From positions 1 to 64,000 of the forward strand of contig JADGBH010000008.1 in the NCBI GenBank assembly GCA_015231595.1: a stretch of DNA of 64,000 bases. The letters are read 5' to 3'. The translations under genes were made by a program, and so were the position numbers. Each line of letters starts with the position of its first letter. The stretch's first letter is position 1. Source of the DNA: Desulfobacterales bacterium (lineage in GTDB: Bacteria; Desulfobacterota; Desulfobacteria; Desulfobacterales; JADGBH01). Shown piece after piece: positions 1 through 9,024 of the stretch. Under the pieces are notes generated by a model. It saw only the letters and a program-made list of their open reading frames with translations, did not search any database and was not told the origin of the DNA.

Positions 1-49
1 CACGATATTTTATTCCGTGTTCTTTTGCATACTCTTTTAATGTTTTCAT
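1..49 (-). CDS. N-terminus of a possible MerR/IS607-type recombinase or regulator (partial)
   Basis: An ATG at 49-47 opens a frame that runs off the window edge. The 16 visible residues read MKTLKEYAKEHGIKYR. AGGGGAAC upstream is a good ribosome binding site. The residues resemble the start of the small MerR-like helix-turn-helix found at the N-terminus of IS607-family serine recombinases and some excisionase-type regulators. That match is inferred from very few residues. The gene lies behind a palindromic promoter (58-107), which would suit an autoregulated DNA-binding protein. Confidence 0.4.
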   Translation of the reverse strand, partial: MKTLKEYAKEHGIKYR

Positions 50-57
50 AGTTCCCC

Positions 58-107
58 TGACAAATAGAATTTAATAAAATTAAATACTATTAAATTCTAT
101 TTGTCAA
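58..107 (-). promoter_or_regulatory. Promoter inside a perfect 17-bp inverted repeat
   Basis: TGACAAATAGAATTTAA at 58-74 is repeated exactly in inverted orientation at 90-106. Read on the minus strand, TTGACA at 107-102, a 17-bp spacer and TTTAAT at 84-79 form a sigma70-like promoter. Transcription would start near 72, about 23 nt before the ATG at 49. The arms cover the -35 box and the start site, as expected for an operator. The right arm overlaps the stop codon of the 90-704 gene, so the palindrome could also act as a weak terminator for it. Confidence 0.6.
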
Positions 108-704
108 GTGAATTAATCTAATACATAGGATTGCCTCTGGGTATGGAGAAATGGAGCTAAAATACTTCATCGTTCCTATTGATGTAAGCCCTATTTTATA
201 AAGCACCATTTCATCAGGCAGGATGTTTGTAAGGCCAATTAAAGTAAATCCATAAAGATCTATATTCGGTGACCCCATAACTTGTGAGGAAGGATCCAAA
301 ATAATACACCGTTCTGGGAATATGGTGGAATTGTTTTTTAATTCCATATAAATTCTCTTGTCATCAATTTTAGGCCATGCAAGAAGGAAATAATGTTCCC
401 AACCCGTTCCTTTTGCAAAATAATCATTATCATTGCCTTTAACTACTTTGAAAGTATATTTATCTTTATATTTTTTGTTAAAAATAGTTGCCCAATATCT
501 TGGTAAATCATCACAAACACCTATGTGAATTCGATCTTTTTTAGGATAAATCGGCTTAAAATTCATTAAAGTCACTTTTTTATCGTCATAAATCGCCTTA
601 AAATCATCCAAGGTTAATAAATATTCTAAATCTTTTAGATATATGCATGTGCATAAATCTTTTTTCATTGATATTATATCTTCGTTTTCAAAGCCAGGAT
701 ACAT
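90..704 (-). CDS. Hypothetical protein, 204 aa
   Basis: I do not recognise this protein. It is soluble-looking, without signal peptide or membrane segment, and mixes basic and aromatic residues. No catalytic motif stands out; the middle holds KGTGWEHYFLLAWPK followed by a region that reads like beta strands. The annotated ATG at 704 has no clear ribosome binding site. A second ATG at 668 (MKKDLCTC) is possible but also weakly supported. It sits alone between fmt and the partial recombinase-like gene. Its length and full frame suggest a real gene, but no function is offered. Confidence 0.55.
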   Translation of the reverse strand: MYPGFENEDIISMKKDLCTCIYLKDLEYLLTLDDFKAIYDDKKVTLMNFKPIYPKKDRIHIGVCDDLPRYWATIFNKKYKDKYTFKVVKGNDNDYFAKGTGWEHYFLLAWPKIDDKRIYMELKNNSTIFPERCIILDPSSQVMGSPNIDLYGFTLIGLTNILPDEMVLYKIGLTSIGTMKYFSSISPYPEAILCIRLIHLTNRI

Positions 705-770
705 AAGATTTTAATTATTTTTTTATTGATTAATTTTTAAATAAGAAAATATTTTTCTTCTTATCTGTAA

Positions 771-790
771 TATTTTTAGCCTTAGTCAGA
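771..790. repeat. Short dispersed repeat TATTTTTAGCCTTAG, copy 1
   Basis: TATTTTTAGCCTTAGTCAGA overlaps the fmt stop codon. The same core occurs at 27784-27801 and 31892-31910, with a weaker copy at 39331-39348. Copies 1 and 3 also share TATCT and AATA just before the core. Confidence 0.5.
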
Positions 791-1726
791 TAATATCACC
801 CCTTCTTTTAAATTCGCCCCCCTTAAAAAATCTTTTATTCCCATACGTTTTCCGGAATCTCCTTGAATTTCTAATATTGAAAGAGCGCTTTCATTAGCTG
901 AAATTATAAGCTCATTTGAAGATACTTTAATTATTGTTCCAGACGTATTTTTAGAATCGATGTTTAAAGGTATAGATTTAAAAAATTTTAAACGCTTTTC
1001 ACCGTAAAATGAAAATGCTCCAGGCCAAGGATTCATACCTCGTATAAAAGATTCTATGACGTTAGCAGGCTGTTTCCAATTAATACGCCCATCTTTTTTT
1101 CTAAGAATAGGTGCGTAAGAAGATAAAGCATAGTTTTGCTTTATAGGTGTTATATCGTTTGATTCAAGACCTTTTAATGTTTTAACAATAATGTCCGCTC
1201 CGATTAGGGAAAGTTTTGTAAAGAGCGTTTCAGCATTATCGTCAGGACTTATAGCTGTTTTTTCAACTAAAAGAATATCTCCAGTATCAAGTCCTTCATC
1301 CATCATCATTGTAGTTATGCCTGTTTCAAGATCTCCATTAATGATTGCCCATTGGATAGGAGCAGGTCCCCTGTATTTAGGCAGCAAAGAAGCATGAATA
1401 TTTATAGAACCAAAAGAAGGAATATCGAGAAGCTTTTTAGTAAGAATATGGCCAAATGCAACAACTACAAAAACGTCTGGATCAAGTTTTTTGATTTCAT
1501 TTATAAATTCTTCTTTGTTTATAGATAGAGGTTGAACAACTGCTAATCCTAATTCTATAGCTTTTTCTTTAACAGGAGTAGGAACGATTTTCTTACCTCT
1601 TCCTTTAGGTTTATCTGGCTGAGTTACAACGAGCTGTATGTTATAGCCTTGATTATATAAAGCTTCTAAAATAGGCACTGAAAACTCAGGAGTTCCCATA
1701 AAAATTATGTTTTCTATTTTTTTCAT
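782..1726 (-). CDS. fmt: Methionyl-tRNA formyltransferase
   Basis: Transfers a formyl group from 10-formyltetrahydrofolate to the amino group of initiator Met-tRNA in the cytoplasm. The 314 aa length is normal for the family. The formyltransferase core is clear: N109 and H111 precede the SLLPKYRGPAP loop, and D147 lies in MDEGLDTGDIL, matching the Asn-His-Asp catalytic set. A C-terminal OB-like domain follows from about residue 205. Its ATG overlaps the stop of def in ATGA, so translation is probably coupled. def and fmt together handle addition and removal of the initiator formyl group, a pairing found in many bacteria. Confidence 0.97.
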   Translation of the reverse strand: MKKIENIIFMGTPEFSVPILEALYNQGYNIQLVVTQPDKPKGRGKKIVPTPVKEKAIELGLAVVQPLSINKEEFINEIKKLDPDVFVVVAFGHILTKKLLDIPSFGSINIHASLLPKYRGPAPIQWAIINGDLETGITTMMMDEGLDTGDILLVEKTAISPDDNAETLFTKLSLIGADIIVKTLKGLESNDITPIKQNYALSSYAPILRKKDGRINWKQPANVIESFIRGMNPWPGAFSFYGEKRLKFFKSIPLNIDSKNTSGTIIKVSSNELIISANESALSILEIQGDSGKRMGIKDFLRGANLKEGVILSD

Positions 1727-2244
1727 GACTTGTTAGCTTGTTTTTTTAATAACCGTTTAATTTTTTTTTTATACATTTCTCGTTTTAACATACCGATTCT
1801 ATCTATGAATAATATTCCATTTAAATGGTCAATTTCATGCTGCATGATGATTGCAAGTAATCCTTCTGCATCAATTTTTATAGGCTTCCCCTCTTTACTA
1901 AATCCTTCTACCTGAACAGCTGAAAATCTTTTTACATCTGCTCTAAAATCAGGGACGCTTAAACATCCTTCATCTTTTGAAAGAACTTCGCCTTCTCCCT
2001 TGATTATTCTTGGATTTATAAGCTCCTTGAAATTTCTTTGATCACGCTCTTCAGTTTCATCATAAACAATCATGCTATACCTTATTCCAGCTTGTATAGC
2101 CGCAAGGCCTACTCCATTAGAATAATACATGGTTTCACCCATATCAGATATAGCATTTATAATTCCTTCATTGATATCTGTAACCGGCTTTGTCGGTATA
2201 GCTAAAATATCGTTTGGATAAGTAAGTATATTAAGAATAGACAA
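1723..2244 (-). CDS. def: Peptide deformylase
   Basis: Removes the formyl group from nascent N-terminal formylmethionine. All three family motifs are present: GVGLAAIQ (44-51, with Ile where Pro is usual), EGCLSVP (92-98, metal ligand C94) and QHEIDH (135-140, ligands H136 and H140, catalytic E137). The length of 173 aa is typical. The start is a TTG at 2244-2242 with AGAAAGG about 10 nt upstream; no better ATG precedes the conserved N-terminus. The gene follows the flippase-like gene after 32 nt and overlaps fmt by 4 nt, so it belongs to the ribF-fmt operon. Confidence 0.96.
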   Translation of the reverse strand: MSILNILTYPNDILAIPTKPVTDINEGIINAISDMGETMYYSNGVGLAAIQAGIRYSMIVYDETEERDQRNFKELINPRIIKGEGEVLSKDEGCLSVPDFRADVKRFSAVQVEGFSKEGKPIKIDAEGLLAIIMQHEIDHLNGILFIDRIGMLKREMYKKKIKRLLKKQANKS

Positions 2245-2276
2245 AACAAAACAACCTTTCTTTTAAAATTTTGAAT

Positions 2277-3359
2277 TTATAAATTTTCGATGTTTGGCTC
2301 ATCGACTGTTGATATTTGACTAATATTTGTGCCTGTTGCTATTATTGATATAATACCTGTAAACATCAAAAAAAATATTTGAACAACATGATTTACAAGA
2401 GTAAATCCTGCCGCATCTGCCACATTTATACCAAAAAGGGATAGTGCAAAAATGCCACCTGCCTCCCATAATCCCCAATATCCTGGAACTGAAGGTAGAG
2501 CTATAAAAAAGCATATTATTACCATAACAAGAAACATATCGAAAAAATTAATGTTTATGCCAGGGCAACCAAAAGCAACCAAATAAAATGAAGCAGCATT
2601 GAGAAACCATATTATTATTGAAAGTATAGCGCAATAAAAAATAAGAGATGGATGCTTTACAAGGGCAAAACCTTTGGCTATGTTTTCAACAATGATAAGA
2701 AATGGCAAGCTAATCCATTTGTTGGATTTGTTCTTTAAAAAAGCGGAAAAGAAAAATATTGATGGAAAAGCTTTGATAACTTTTTTTATCAGGTTTCTTG
2801 TTTTTGCAAAGGAAATCGTTATTACTGTAAAAACAATAAAAATAAGCAGGTTGAGCATACCCCATCCTATTGAATTTAAAGTTTCTTTGTTTAAGTTATA
2901 GTTTCCAAATTTTATTTCAAGATTTGGATCAATCTGTATATTTTTTACTATAAATACGAAAAATAAAATAATGAATATAAGATCAAATATGCGTTCTGCA
3001 GCTATAGTTGCAATGCCGGTACTGAAAGGGACAGAATTTTTTTTTTTTATATAAGCCGGTCTTACAGCTTCTCCTAACCTTCCAGGTAAAATACAGTTCA
3101 CCATAAAACCTATAGTTAAAGGATGATACGCATTCCAAAAATCAATTTTTTTTGAAGGAATAAGTATTATTTGCCATCGTATCGCTCTGAAAATAAGGCA
3201 TACTATACTTACAAGAAACGCCGGAAATATCCAAAAATAATTAATTTTACCTATATATTTACTAAGTTCATAGAAAGGAACATTTTTAAAAGCAAAAAAT
3301 AAGGCTGCAACGGAAATTAAAATTCCGATGATTAAAGAGAGAAATAATTTTTTTTTCAT
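2277..3359 (-). CDS. Flippase-like / LPG synthase transmembrane-domain protein
   Basis: A 360-aa polytopic inner-membrane protein with roughly eight hydrophobic segments, starting with one at residues 4-24. The pattern, including 'ILPGRLGEAVRP' near residue 95 and 'ALPSVPGYWGLWEAGG' near 285, matches the lysylphosphatidylglycerol synthetase transmembrane family (PF03706, formerly UPF0104). The soluble aminoacyl-transfer domain of MprF is absent, so a lipid or polyprenyl-lipid handling role is more likely than lysyl transfer. The start codon overlaps the ribF stop (ATGA), showing translational coupling. The substrate cannot be deduced. Confidence 0.85.
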   Translation of the reverse strand: MKKKLFLSLIIGILISVAALFFAFKNVPFYELSKYIGKINYFWIFPAFLVSIVCLIFRAIRWQIILIPSKKIDFWNAYHPLTIGFMVNCILPGRLGEAVRPAYIKKKNSVPFSTGIATIAAERIFDLIFIILFFVFIVKNIQIDPNLEIKFGNYNLNKETLNSIGWGMLNLLIFIVFTVITISFAKTRNLIKKVIKAFPSIFFFSAFLKNKSNKWISLPFLIIVENIAKGFALVKHPSLIFYCAILSIIIWFLNAASFYLVAFGCPGININFFDMFLVMVIICFFIALPSVPGYWGLWEAGGIFALSLFGINVADAAGFTLVNHVVQIFFLMFTGIISIIATGTNISQISTVDEPNIENL

Positions 3360-4291
3360 AACGATAAAAGCTCATTCGCGGACTGGATGTCTTTTTTTAT
3401 TTGAGCGGATAAATCAGATAGGCTTGTAAACTTTTTTTCTTCCCTAAGTTGGCTTACAAAATTAACGTAAATTTTTTTCCCATAAATATCTTTGTCAAAG
3501 TCTAATATATGGACTTCAACAGTGAATACATTATCGGTAAAGGTAGGGCTATAACCAATATTTGCAACTCCCTTATATTTATTGCCATCTAATTCTACAA
3601 TAACAGCATAAACCCCTATTTTAGGACAAAGCTCATCGCTAAGGCGTATATTGGCAGTCGGAATACCTAAAAGCTCTTTACCTCTTTTCCGGCCTTCTTC
3701 AACAAAACCTCTGATTTGATAATATCTGCCTAATAGATTTTTGCTTTCTTCTATATTTCCATTAGATACAAAATCCCTTATTCTTGTGCTACTGATTCTG
3801 TCGGGCTTATTTTGAGCAACGTTTATCCAAGAAGGGATTATTAGTTCAAAATTAAAAATTTTAGAAAATGATTGTAAAAAATCTATATTTCCTTCCCTGT
3901 TTTTTCCAAAATGATAGTCATTACCAACAATAATAGCCTTCATACCTAAACGCTTAATAAGAATATCTTCTAAAAATTCTTTTGCAGTTACTTCAGAAAA
4001 TTCCTTAGTAAATTTAATGCAAATAAGAACATCTAATCCTGTTTGGGCTATTAATTCTACTTTTTGCTCATATAAAGTTATAAGAGGGGGGGTTTTATCA
4101 GGCCTTAATATCTTTAAAGGGTGAGGATCAAAAGTTACAGCTAAAGAAGTACCACCAATGGATGATGCTTTATTTATTGCTTCTTTGAATAAAGCCTGAT
4201 GTCCTTTATGAACACCATCAAAATTTCCTATTGTTATAACTGAATTCTTATATGGTTTTCTTATTTGTTTAATTTCTTCGATTAATTCCAT
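3356..4291 (-). CDS. ribF: Bifunctional riboflavin kinase / FAD synthetase
   Basis: Phosphorylates riboflavin to FMN and adenylylates FMN to FAD. The N-terminal nucleotidyltransferase domain shows GNFDGVHKGH. The C-terminal kinase domain carries the GIPTANI motif after a short basic stretch (EEGRKRGKELL). I place the start at the ATG at 4291 (MELIEEIKQ); the frame is open further upstream to a TTG at 4327, but that would add 12 atypical residues. AGGAG lies about 16 nt before 4291, a long spacing, so the start is not fully settled. First gene of the ribF/flippase/def/fmt operon. Confidence 0.94.
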   Translation of the reverse strand: MELIEEIKQIRKPYKNSVITIGNFDGVHKGHQALFKEAINKASSIGGTSLAVTFDPHPLKILRPDKTPPLITLYEQKVELIAQTGLDVLICIKFTKEFSEVTAKEFLEDILIKRLGMKAIIVGNDYHFGKNREGNIDFLQSFSKIFNFELIIPSWINVAQNKPDRISSTRIRDFVSNGNIEESKNLLGRYYQIRGFVEEGRKRGKELLGIPTANIRLSDELCPKIGVYAVIVELDGNKYKGVANIGYSPTFTDNVFTVEVHILDFDKDIYGKKIYVNFVSQLREEKKFTSLSDLSAQIKKDIQSANELLSL

Positions 4292-4367
4292 ATTGTGTAA
4301 GAGGAAACTCCTAATAATTTGCGGCAAAGAAAAATTCTAATGTAATGGGGTAAAAAAACTAATATGC

Positions 4368-4396
4368 TTGACATAACGCATAAAGGCATATATAAA
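4368..4396 (+). promoter_or_regulatory. Sigma70-type promoter for tRNA-Leu
   Basis: TTGACA at 4368-4373 and TATAAA at 4391-4396 are separated by 17 bp. The predicted start, near 4403, is about 50 nt before the mature tRNA, leaving a short 5' leader for RNase P to remove. ribF is transcribed away on the other strand. Confidence 0.7.
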
Positions 4397-4453
4397 AAAA
4401 AACTTATTTAAAATCAACTATATTTTTCCCTTCATTTATTTTTCAAGTAAAAT

Positions 4454-4537
4454 GCCGAAGTGGCGGAATTGGTAGACGCGCTAGATTCAGGTTCTAGTGG
4501 ATGTATTTCTGTAGGAGTTCGAATCTCCTCTTCGGCA
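4454..4537 (+). tRNA. tRNA-Leu (anticodon CAG)
   Basis: An 84-nt class II tRNA. The acceptor stem GCCGAAG (4454-4460) pairs with CTTCGGC (4530-4536), with discriminator A at 4537. The D arm contains GGTAGAC. The anticodon stem CTAGA/TCTAG carries loop TTCAGGT, giving anticodon CAG at 4488-4490. A long variable arm precedes the T loop GTTCGAATC. CCA is not encoded. It is the only RNA gene recognised in the window and is the sole plus-strand gene among its neighbours. Confidence 0.97.
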
Positions 4538-4561
4538 CTTAAACAAGTCCAAGAGGCTGAC

Positions 4562-4587
4562 TGTCTTCCAGCGAAGGCAGGAAGACA
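4562..4587. terminator. Small hairpin between tRNA-Leu and queD
   Basis: TGTCTTCC (4562-4569) and GGAAGACA (4580-4587) form an 8-bp stem with a 10-nt loop, between two converging transcripts. There is no strong U-tract on either side, so it may be an RNA-stabilising or weak termination hairpin. Confidence 0.35.
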
Positions 4588-4593
4588 AAAGTT

Positions 4594-4974
4594 CTAAATT
4601 ATATAAGATGCAGAAGCATTGTCAGATTCCCATACTTCAACTTTAAAAACCCTTACATCGTTTTTAACATCGATATTTTTTATTTTGTTTTGAAGCTTAT
4701 TTGCAATATAGTAGGCTATATTTTCAGAAGAAGGCTCTTTGCCTTTAAGATCATCAAATTCATTTAGATACGAATGATCTAAAGTATTTATAATTTCACC
4801 AAGATGTTCTTTTATTTCTCCAAAATCAAGAAGAACTCCGCCTTCATTTAATTTTTCTCCAATAATTGATACTTCTACTTTCCAATTATGCCCATGGAGA
4901 TTTTCACATTTTTTTTCTACCATTTTGAGCCTATGGGCAGCAGCAAACTGGTTTATTACTTTCAATTCAAACAT
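4594..4974 (-). CDS. queD: 6-carboxytetrahydropterin synthase / 6-pyruvoyl-tetrahydropterin synthase family
   Basis: Converts dihydroneopterin triphosphate to 6-carboxytetrahydropterin, the second committed step to queuosine and related 7-deazaguanines. The 126 aa length is normal. Zinc ligands H14, H27 and H29 are visible (AAAHRL and ENLHGHNW) with the catalytic Cys23 in KKCENLHGH. The D66-H67 pair (LDHSYL) and E116 in VEVWES complete the active site. GGAGATAAATT precedes the ATG. No other queuosine gene is in the window, so assignment to QueD rather than a biopterin enzyme rests on the bacterial context and the CxxxHGH spacing. Confidence 0.9.
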   Translation of the reverse strand: MFELKVINQFAAAHRLKMVEKKCENLHGHNWKVEVSIIGEKLNEGGVLLDFGEIKEHLGEIINTLDHSYLNEFDDLKGKEPSSENIAYYIANKLQNKIKNIDVKNDVRVFKVEVWESDNASASYII

Positions 4975-5001
4975 AATTTATCTCCAAACTTAATTAACAA
5001 A

Positions 5002-6105
5002 TTAAGAACCTTTAAAAATATTTTTTATTTTATCTGTAAATGTTTCTGACTCTAAACGCTCAAATTCCTTTAACAAGGATTCTTGTTTTTTTGAAATATG
5101 CTTAGGAATTGTAACCTCTATTACAACTATTTGTTCACCTTTTTTTCTATCTCTTAAAGAAGGTATTCCTTTTTCATATAAACGTATAGCATCTCCATAT
5201 TGAGTGCCTTTAGGTATTTCAATGCTTTCTTCACCATATAAAGTTGGTATTTTTATTGTATCGCCTAATATGGCTTGGGTAAAAGAAATTTTAACTTTGC
5301 ATATAATATCATTATGATGCCTTTCAAAAAAATCATGGGGTTTAACATAAAGAAAAATGTATAAATCCCCAGGCTCTCCTCCTGAAAAACTTGCTTCTCC
5401 TTCACCCGTAAGTCTCAATTTCGAACCAGCATCAACTCCTGCTGGAATTTTTACAGCTACTTTTTTTCTTTTAGCGGATTTTCCGGCCCCCCTGCATTCT
5501 GAACATGGGTGGGCTATTATTTCCCTTTGTCCATGACAATTAGGACAAGTAGTTCTAATTGTAAAAAAACCTTGATTCCTCGAAACTTGTCCTGAACCTT
5601 TACAATAAGAGCATATTTCTTTTTTAGTTCCAGATTCACAACCAGACCCATTACAAGATTTGCAAACTTCCATTTTATCAAGATTTATTTCAGTTTCTGT
5701 CCCCAATGCGGCTTCCATAAAACTAATTTCTAAATCATATCTTAAATCATTGCCCTTTTGGGTTCTATACCTTGAGCCGCCTCTTCCACCTGTGCTAAAT
5801 CCAAAGAAGTTTTCAAATATGTCTCCAAATGTAGAAAAAATATCATCAAACCCGCTAAATCCACTAAAGCCAGAGCCTTCAAGACCACGATGTCCAAATT
5901 GATCATAAACCTTTCTTTTGTTAGCATCTCTTAAGACTTCATAGGCTTCTGCAGCTTCTTTAAAGTTATCTTCCGCTTCTTTATCTCCTGGATTTCTATC
6001 AGGATGATACTTTAAAGCTAATTTCCTGTATTGAGACTTAATCTCATCATCTTTAGCATTGCGATTTACACCTAATATTTCGTAATAATCTCTTTTAGCA
6101 GTCAT
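5002..6105 (-). CDS. dnaJ: Molecular chaperone DnaJ (Hsp40)
   Basis: Full-length type I J-protein (367 aa) that stimulates DnaK ATPase and delivers unfolded clients. The J domain covers residues 1-70 with the HPD motif in [11 protein letters not shown] Gly/Phe-rich linker with [13 protein letters not shown] follows. Four CxxCxGxG-type zinc repeats lie at about residues 147-210 ([32 protein letters not shown]), then the client-binding C-terminal domains. It is divergent from grpE-dnaK across a 246-bp intergenic region. Heat-shock promoter elements were not recognised with certainty. Confidence 0.98.
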   Translation of the reverse strand: MTAKRDYYEILGVNRNAKDDEIKSQYRKLALKYHPDRNPGDKEAEDNFKEAAEAYEVLRDANKRKVYDQFGHRGLEGSGFSGFSGFDDIFSTFGDIFENFFGFSTGGRGGSRYRTQKGNDLRYDLEISFMEAALGTETEINLDKMEVCKSCNGSGCESGTKKEICSYCKGSGQVSRNQGFFTIRTTCPNCHGQREIIAHPCSECRGAGKSAKRKKVAVKIPAGVDAGSKLRLTGEGEASFSGGEPGDLYIFLYVKPHDFFERHHNDIICKVKISFTQAILGDTIKIPTLYGEESIEIPKGTQYGDAIRLYEKGIPSLRDRKKGEQIVVIEVTIPKHISKKQESLLKEFERLESETFTDKIKNIFKGS

Positions 6106-6183
6106 CTAGCCCTTTTAATAAAAATGTTTAATTTAATATTTGTAAAAAAATTATTTTTTTTTAAGTTAATGCAAAAAATAAAG

Positions 6184-6235
6184 TTGTCAATGGATATATC
6201 TGTAATTAAGAAATAATTTATCTATCTTGACAACA
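6184..6235. promoter_or_regulatory. Divergent dnaJ / grpE-dnaK control region
   Basis: GTTGTCAA at 6184-6191 and TTGACAAC at 6228-6235 form an 8-bp inverted repeat that places an outward-facing TTGACA on each strand, one toward dnaJ and one toward grpE. The -10 partners are poorly defined, so promoter assignment is tentative. No CIRCE element (TTAGCACTC dyad) is present in 6106-6351. Confidence 0.4.
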
Positions 6236-6351
6236 AGCTATTTAGTATTAAATTTTAGTAAAATTTTAGAATTGATTTTCAGCTTTAATATTAAATAATT
6301 AACCTTAAATTATTTAAGGGAATATTTAAGGGAAGGGATAAATGGGATAAT

Positions 6352-6936
6352 ATGCCGACAGAATATGATGTAAATAATAGTAATGATTTTGATAATACAC
6401 AAGACAATTCTGGTGATGAGATAGAAATCATAGAAGGTCAGGTGGACGAAAGTTCTAACCCTGTTAAGGAATTAGAAGAAAAGCTTAGAAAGGCTGAAAC
6501 AGAAGCAAAAGATAATTATGATCGTCTTTTAAGGGTTTCAGCAGAATTTGAAAATTATAAAAAACGTTCTTTGCGTGAATTTACTGATTTTAGAAAATAT
6601 GCTTATGAAACATTAGTAAAAGAATTACTTCCAATAATTGATAATCTTGAAAGGGCTCTGATATCATCTCAAAAAGATGGGACCGACATTAACGTCCTTA
6701 TTGCAGGAGTAAATTTAACATTAAAAGAACTGTTTAAAGTTTTTGAAAGGTTTAACATCACACAATTTGATTCTGTTGGAAAACCTTTTGATCCAAATTT
6801 TCATGAAGCTGTTTCAAGAATCCCTACGAATGAATACCCTGAAAATACAGTAGTTCAGGAATTACACAAAGGGTATATGATAAATGAAAAATTACTTAGA
6901 CCTTCTATGGTTGTAGTATCTGCACCATTAAGTTAA
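6352..6936 (+). CDS. grpE: Nucleotide exchange factor GrpE
   Basis: Releases ADP from DnaK, resetting the chaperone cycle. The 194-aa protein has an acidic disordered N-terminus (about residues 1-38), a long coiled coil (about 39-95, with the family signature LRVSAEFENYKKR), and the C-terminal beta domain with 'FDPNFHEAVSRIP' and 'GYMINEKLLRPSMV'. AAGGGA precedes the ATG. dnaK follows 77 nt downstream in the same direction, so they are probably cotranscribed. Confidence 0.97.
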   Translation: MPTEYDVNNSNDFDNTQDNSGDEIEIIEGQVDESSNPVKELEEKLRKAETEAKDNYDRLLRVSAEFENYKKRSLREFTDFRKYAYETLVKELLPIIDNLERALISSQKDGTDINVLIAGVNLTLKELFKVFERFNITQFDSVGKPFDPNFHEAVSRIPTNEYPENTVVQELHKGYMINEKLLRPSMVVVSAPLS

Positions 6937-7013
6937 TGAATGCATAACTGAAAGATAAAAAAATAAAAATTAACATAAATATCGCTCAACGATAATTCAA
7001 GGAGGATAACATT

Positions 7014-8936
7014 ATGGGTAAAGTAATAGGAATAGATTTAGGAACAACAAATTCGTGTATTGCAATAATGGAAAGTGGAGATCCAAAAGTTATTACAAAT
7101 GCTGAAGGAGGAAGAACTACGCCTTCAATCGTAGCTATAACAAACAGTGGAGAAAGGCTTGTTGGTCAAATTGCTAAAAGACAAGCGATAACTAACCCTA
7201 CAAATACTATTTTTGCTGTTAAAAGACTTATAGGAAGAAAATATAGTAGCGGAGAAGTTCAAAGAGATATAAAAATTCTTCCATATAAAATAGAAGAATC
7301 TCCAAATGGGGATGCGGGTGTAAACATTCAGGGAAAAATATATAGTCCTGCAGAAGTTTCGTCTTTTATTCTTGCAAATATAAAAAAGTCTGCTGAAGAT
7401 TATTTAGGTGAACCTATAAACGATGCAGTCATAACTGTTCCAGCTTATTTTAATGATAGTCAACGTCAAGCAACTAAAGACGCTGGGAAAATTGCTGGCT
7501 TTAATGTATTAAGAATTATAAATGAACCTACGGCAGCATCTCTTGCTTATGGCATGGACAAGAAAAAAGATGAAAAGATAGCTGTATTTGACCTTGGAGG
7601 AGGAACTTTTGATATTTCGATACTTGAAATAGGAGAAGGTGTATTCGAGGTAAAATCTACTAATGGAGATACTCATCTCGGTGGAGAAGATTTTGATTTT
7701 AGAATAATAGAACATATTGCAAATGAATTTAAAAAAGAAAGCGGCATTGATGTAAGAAATGATAAAATGGCTTTACAAAGGCTTAAAGAAGCTGCTGAAA
7801 AAGCAAAAATGGAATTGTCTTCATCAGTTGAAACAGAAATAAATCTTCCGTTTATAACTGCTGATGCAAGCGGGCCAAAGCATCTTAATATGAAGTTGAC
7901 CCGTTCAAAACTTGAATCTTTAGTCGCTGCGCTTATTGATAAACTGGAAGCTCCATGTAGAATGGCATTAAAAGATGCTGGGCTTAATCCAAGTGCTATT
8001 GATGAAGTTGTACTTGTAGGTGGGATGACAAGAATGCCAGCTGTTCAAGATAGAGTAAAGAAAATTTTTGGTAAAGAGCCCCATAGAGGAGTAAATCCAG
8101 ATGAAGTAGTTGCAGTTGGTGCTGCTATTCAAGGCGCTGTTTTAAAAGGAGAAGTTAAAGATGTTCTTTTACTTGATGTTACTCCTCTTTCTCTTGGAAT
8201 TGAAACACTTGGCGGTGTTCTGACTAAGTTGATTGAAAAAAATACAACTATACCTACAAGAAAGAGTCAGATTTTTTCAACTGCTGCTGATAATCAAACT
8301 GCTGTTTCAATTCATGTATTACAAGGTGAAAGGGAAATGGCAAGTGACAATAAAACACTTGGAAGGTTTGAGCTTGTGGGAATACCTCCTGCTCCAAGGG
8401 GCGTTCCTCAAGTTGAAGTTGCTTTTGATATAGATGCAAACGGGATAGTTAATGTTTCAGCAAAAGACCTTGCTACAAATAGAGAACAGTCCATAAAAAT
8501 TACTGCTTCAAGCGGATTGTCAAAGGAAGAAATAAATAAGCTTGTAAAAGAAGCAGAGCTTCATTCTGAAGATGATAAAAAGAAAAAAGAGCTTGTTGAA
8601 GCCCGTAATCATGCTGATTCTATGATTTACTCAACAGAAAAATCAATTAAGGAGATTGGCGATAAGGTTGATGCGGCAACAAAATCTAAAATTGAAAGCG
8701 TAATTGTAAATCTTAAAAAAGAAATGGAAGGAGATAATTCTCAAGAAATTAAAAAATTAACTGAAGAGCTTATGCAAGCTTCTCATAAAGTAGCTGAAAC
8801 AATGTATCAGCATGCATCTCAACAGGGTGGAGGACAAGGTCAACCAGGTGGTGGTGAAGGAGAACCTAATACTGACGATGGAACATCAGGAAAAGATGAT
8901 GATGTTGTTGATGCTGATTTTGAAGAAGTAAAATAA
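7014..8936 (+). CDS. dnaK: Chaperone protein DnaK (Hsp70)
   Basis: Standard-length (640 aa) ATP-dependent chaperone. The ATPase domain opens with [10 protein letters not shown], contains the phosphate-2 motif [13 protein letters not shown] near residue 193 and the adenosine motif [13 protein letters not shown]. The linker [14 protein letters not shown] leads into the substrate-binding domain. The C-terminal lid ends in a Gly/Gln-rich tail and an acidic DADFEEVK tail resembling the usual EEVK/EEVD end. AAGGAGG precedes the ATG, a strong ribosome binding site. Followed by a clear terminator. Confidence 0.99.
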   Translation: MGKVIGIDLGTTNSCIAIMESGDPKVITNAEGGRTTPSIVAITNSGERLVGQIAKRQAITNPTNTIFAVKRLIGRKYSSGEVQRDIKILPYKIEESPNGDAGVNIQGKIYSPAEVSSFILANIKKSAEDYLGEPINDAVITVPAYFNDSQRQATKDAGKIAGFNVLRIINEPTAASLAYGMDKKKDEKIAVFDLGGGTFDISILEIGEGVFEVKSTNGDTHLGGEDFDFRIIEHIANEFKKESGIDVRNDKMALQRLKEAAEKAKMELSSSVETEINLPFITADASGPKHLNMKLTRSKLESLVAALIDKLEAPCRMALKDAGLNPSAIDEVVLVGGMTRMPAVQDRVKKIFGKEPHRGVNPDEVVAVGAAIQGAVLKGEVKDVLLLDVTPLSLGIETLGGVLTKLIEKNTTIPTRKSQIFSTAADNQTAVSIHVLQGEREMASDNKTLGRFELVGIPPAPRGVPQVEVAFDIDANGIVNVSAKDLATNREQSIKITASSGLSKEEINKLVKEAELHSEDDKKKKELVEARNHADSMIYSTEKSIKEIGDKVDAATKSKIESVIVNLKKEMEGDNSQEIKKLTEELMQASHKVAETMYQHASQQGGGQGQPGGGEGEPNTDDGTSGKDDDVVDADFEEVK

Positions 8937-8974
8937 AAATATTTAAGAATTTTCATATAAATTTTTAATTTAAT

Positions 8975-9022
8975 AATTCCGTAGCATATAGATTCATTTA
9001 AATATGCTGCGGAATTCTTTAT
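8975..9022 (+). terminator. Rho-independent terminator after dnaK
   Basis: AATTCCGTAGCATAT (8975-8989) pairs with ATATGCTGCGGAATT (9002-9016) with one G-T pair, followed by CTTTATTTTT. It lies between the converging ends of dnaK and the 9025-9453 gene and may serve both. Confidence 0.8.
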
Positions 9023-9024
9023 TT

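Noticed and set aside
6106-6351. CIRCE-type heat-shock operator between dnaJ and grpE
   Set aside because: No TTAGCACTC-N9-GAGTGCTAA or close variant is present; only the TTGACAAC-type inverted pair was seen.
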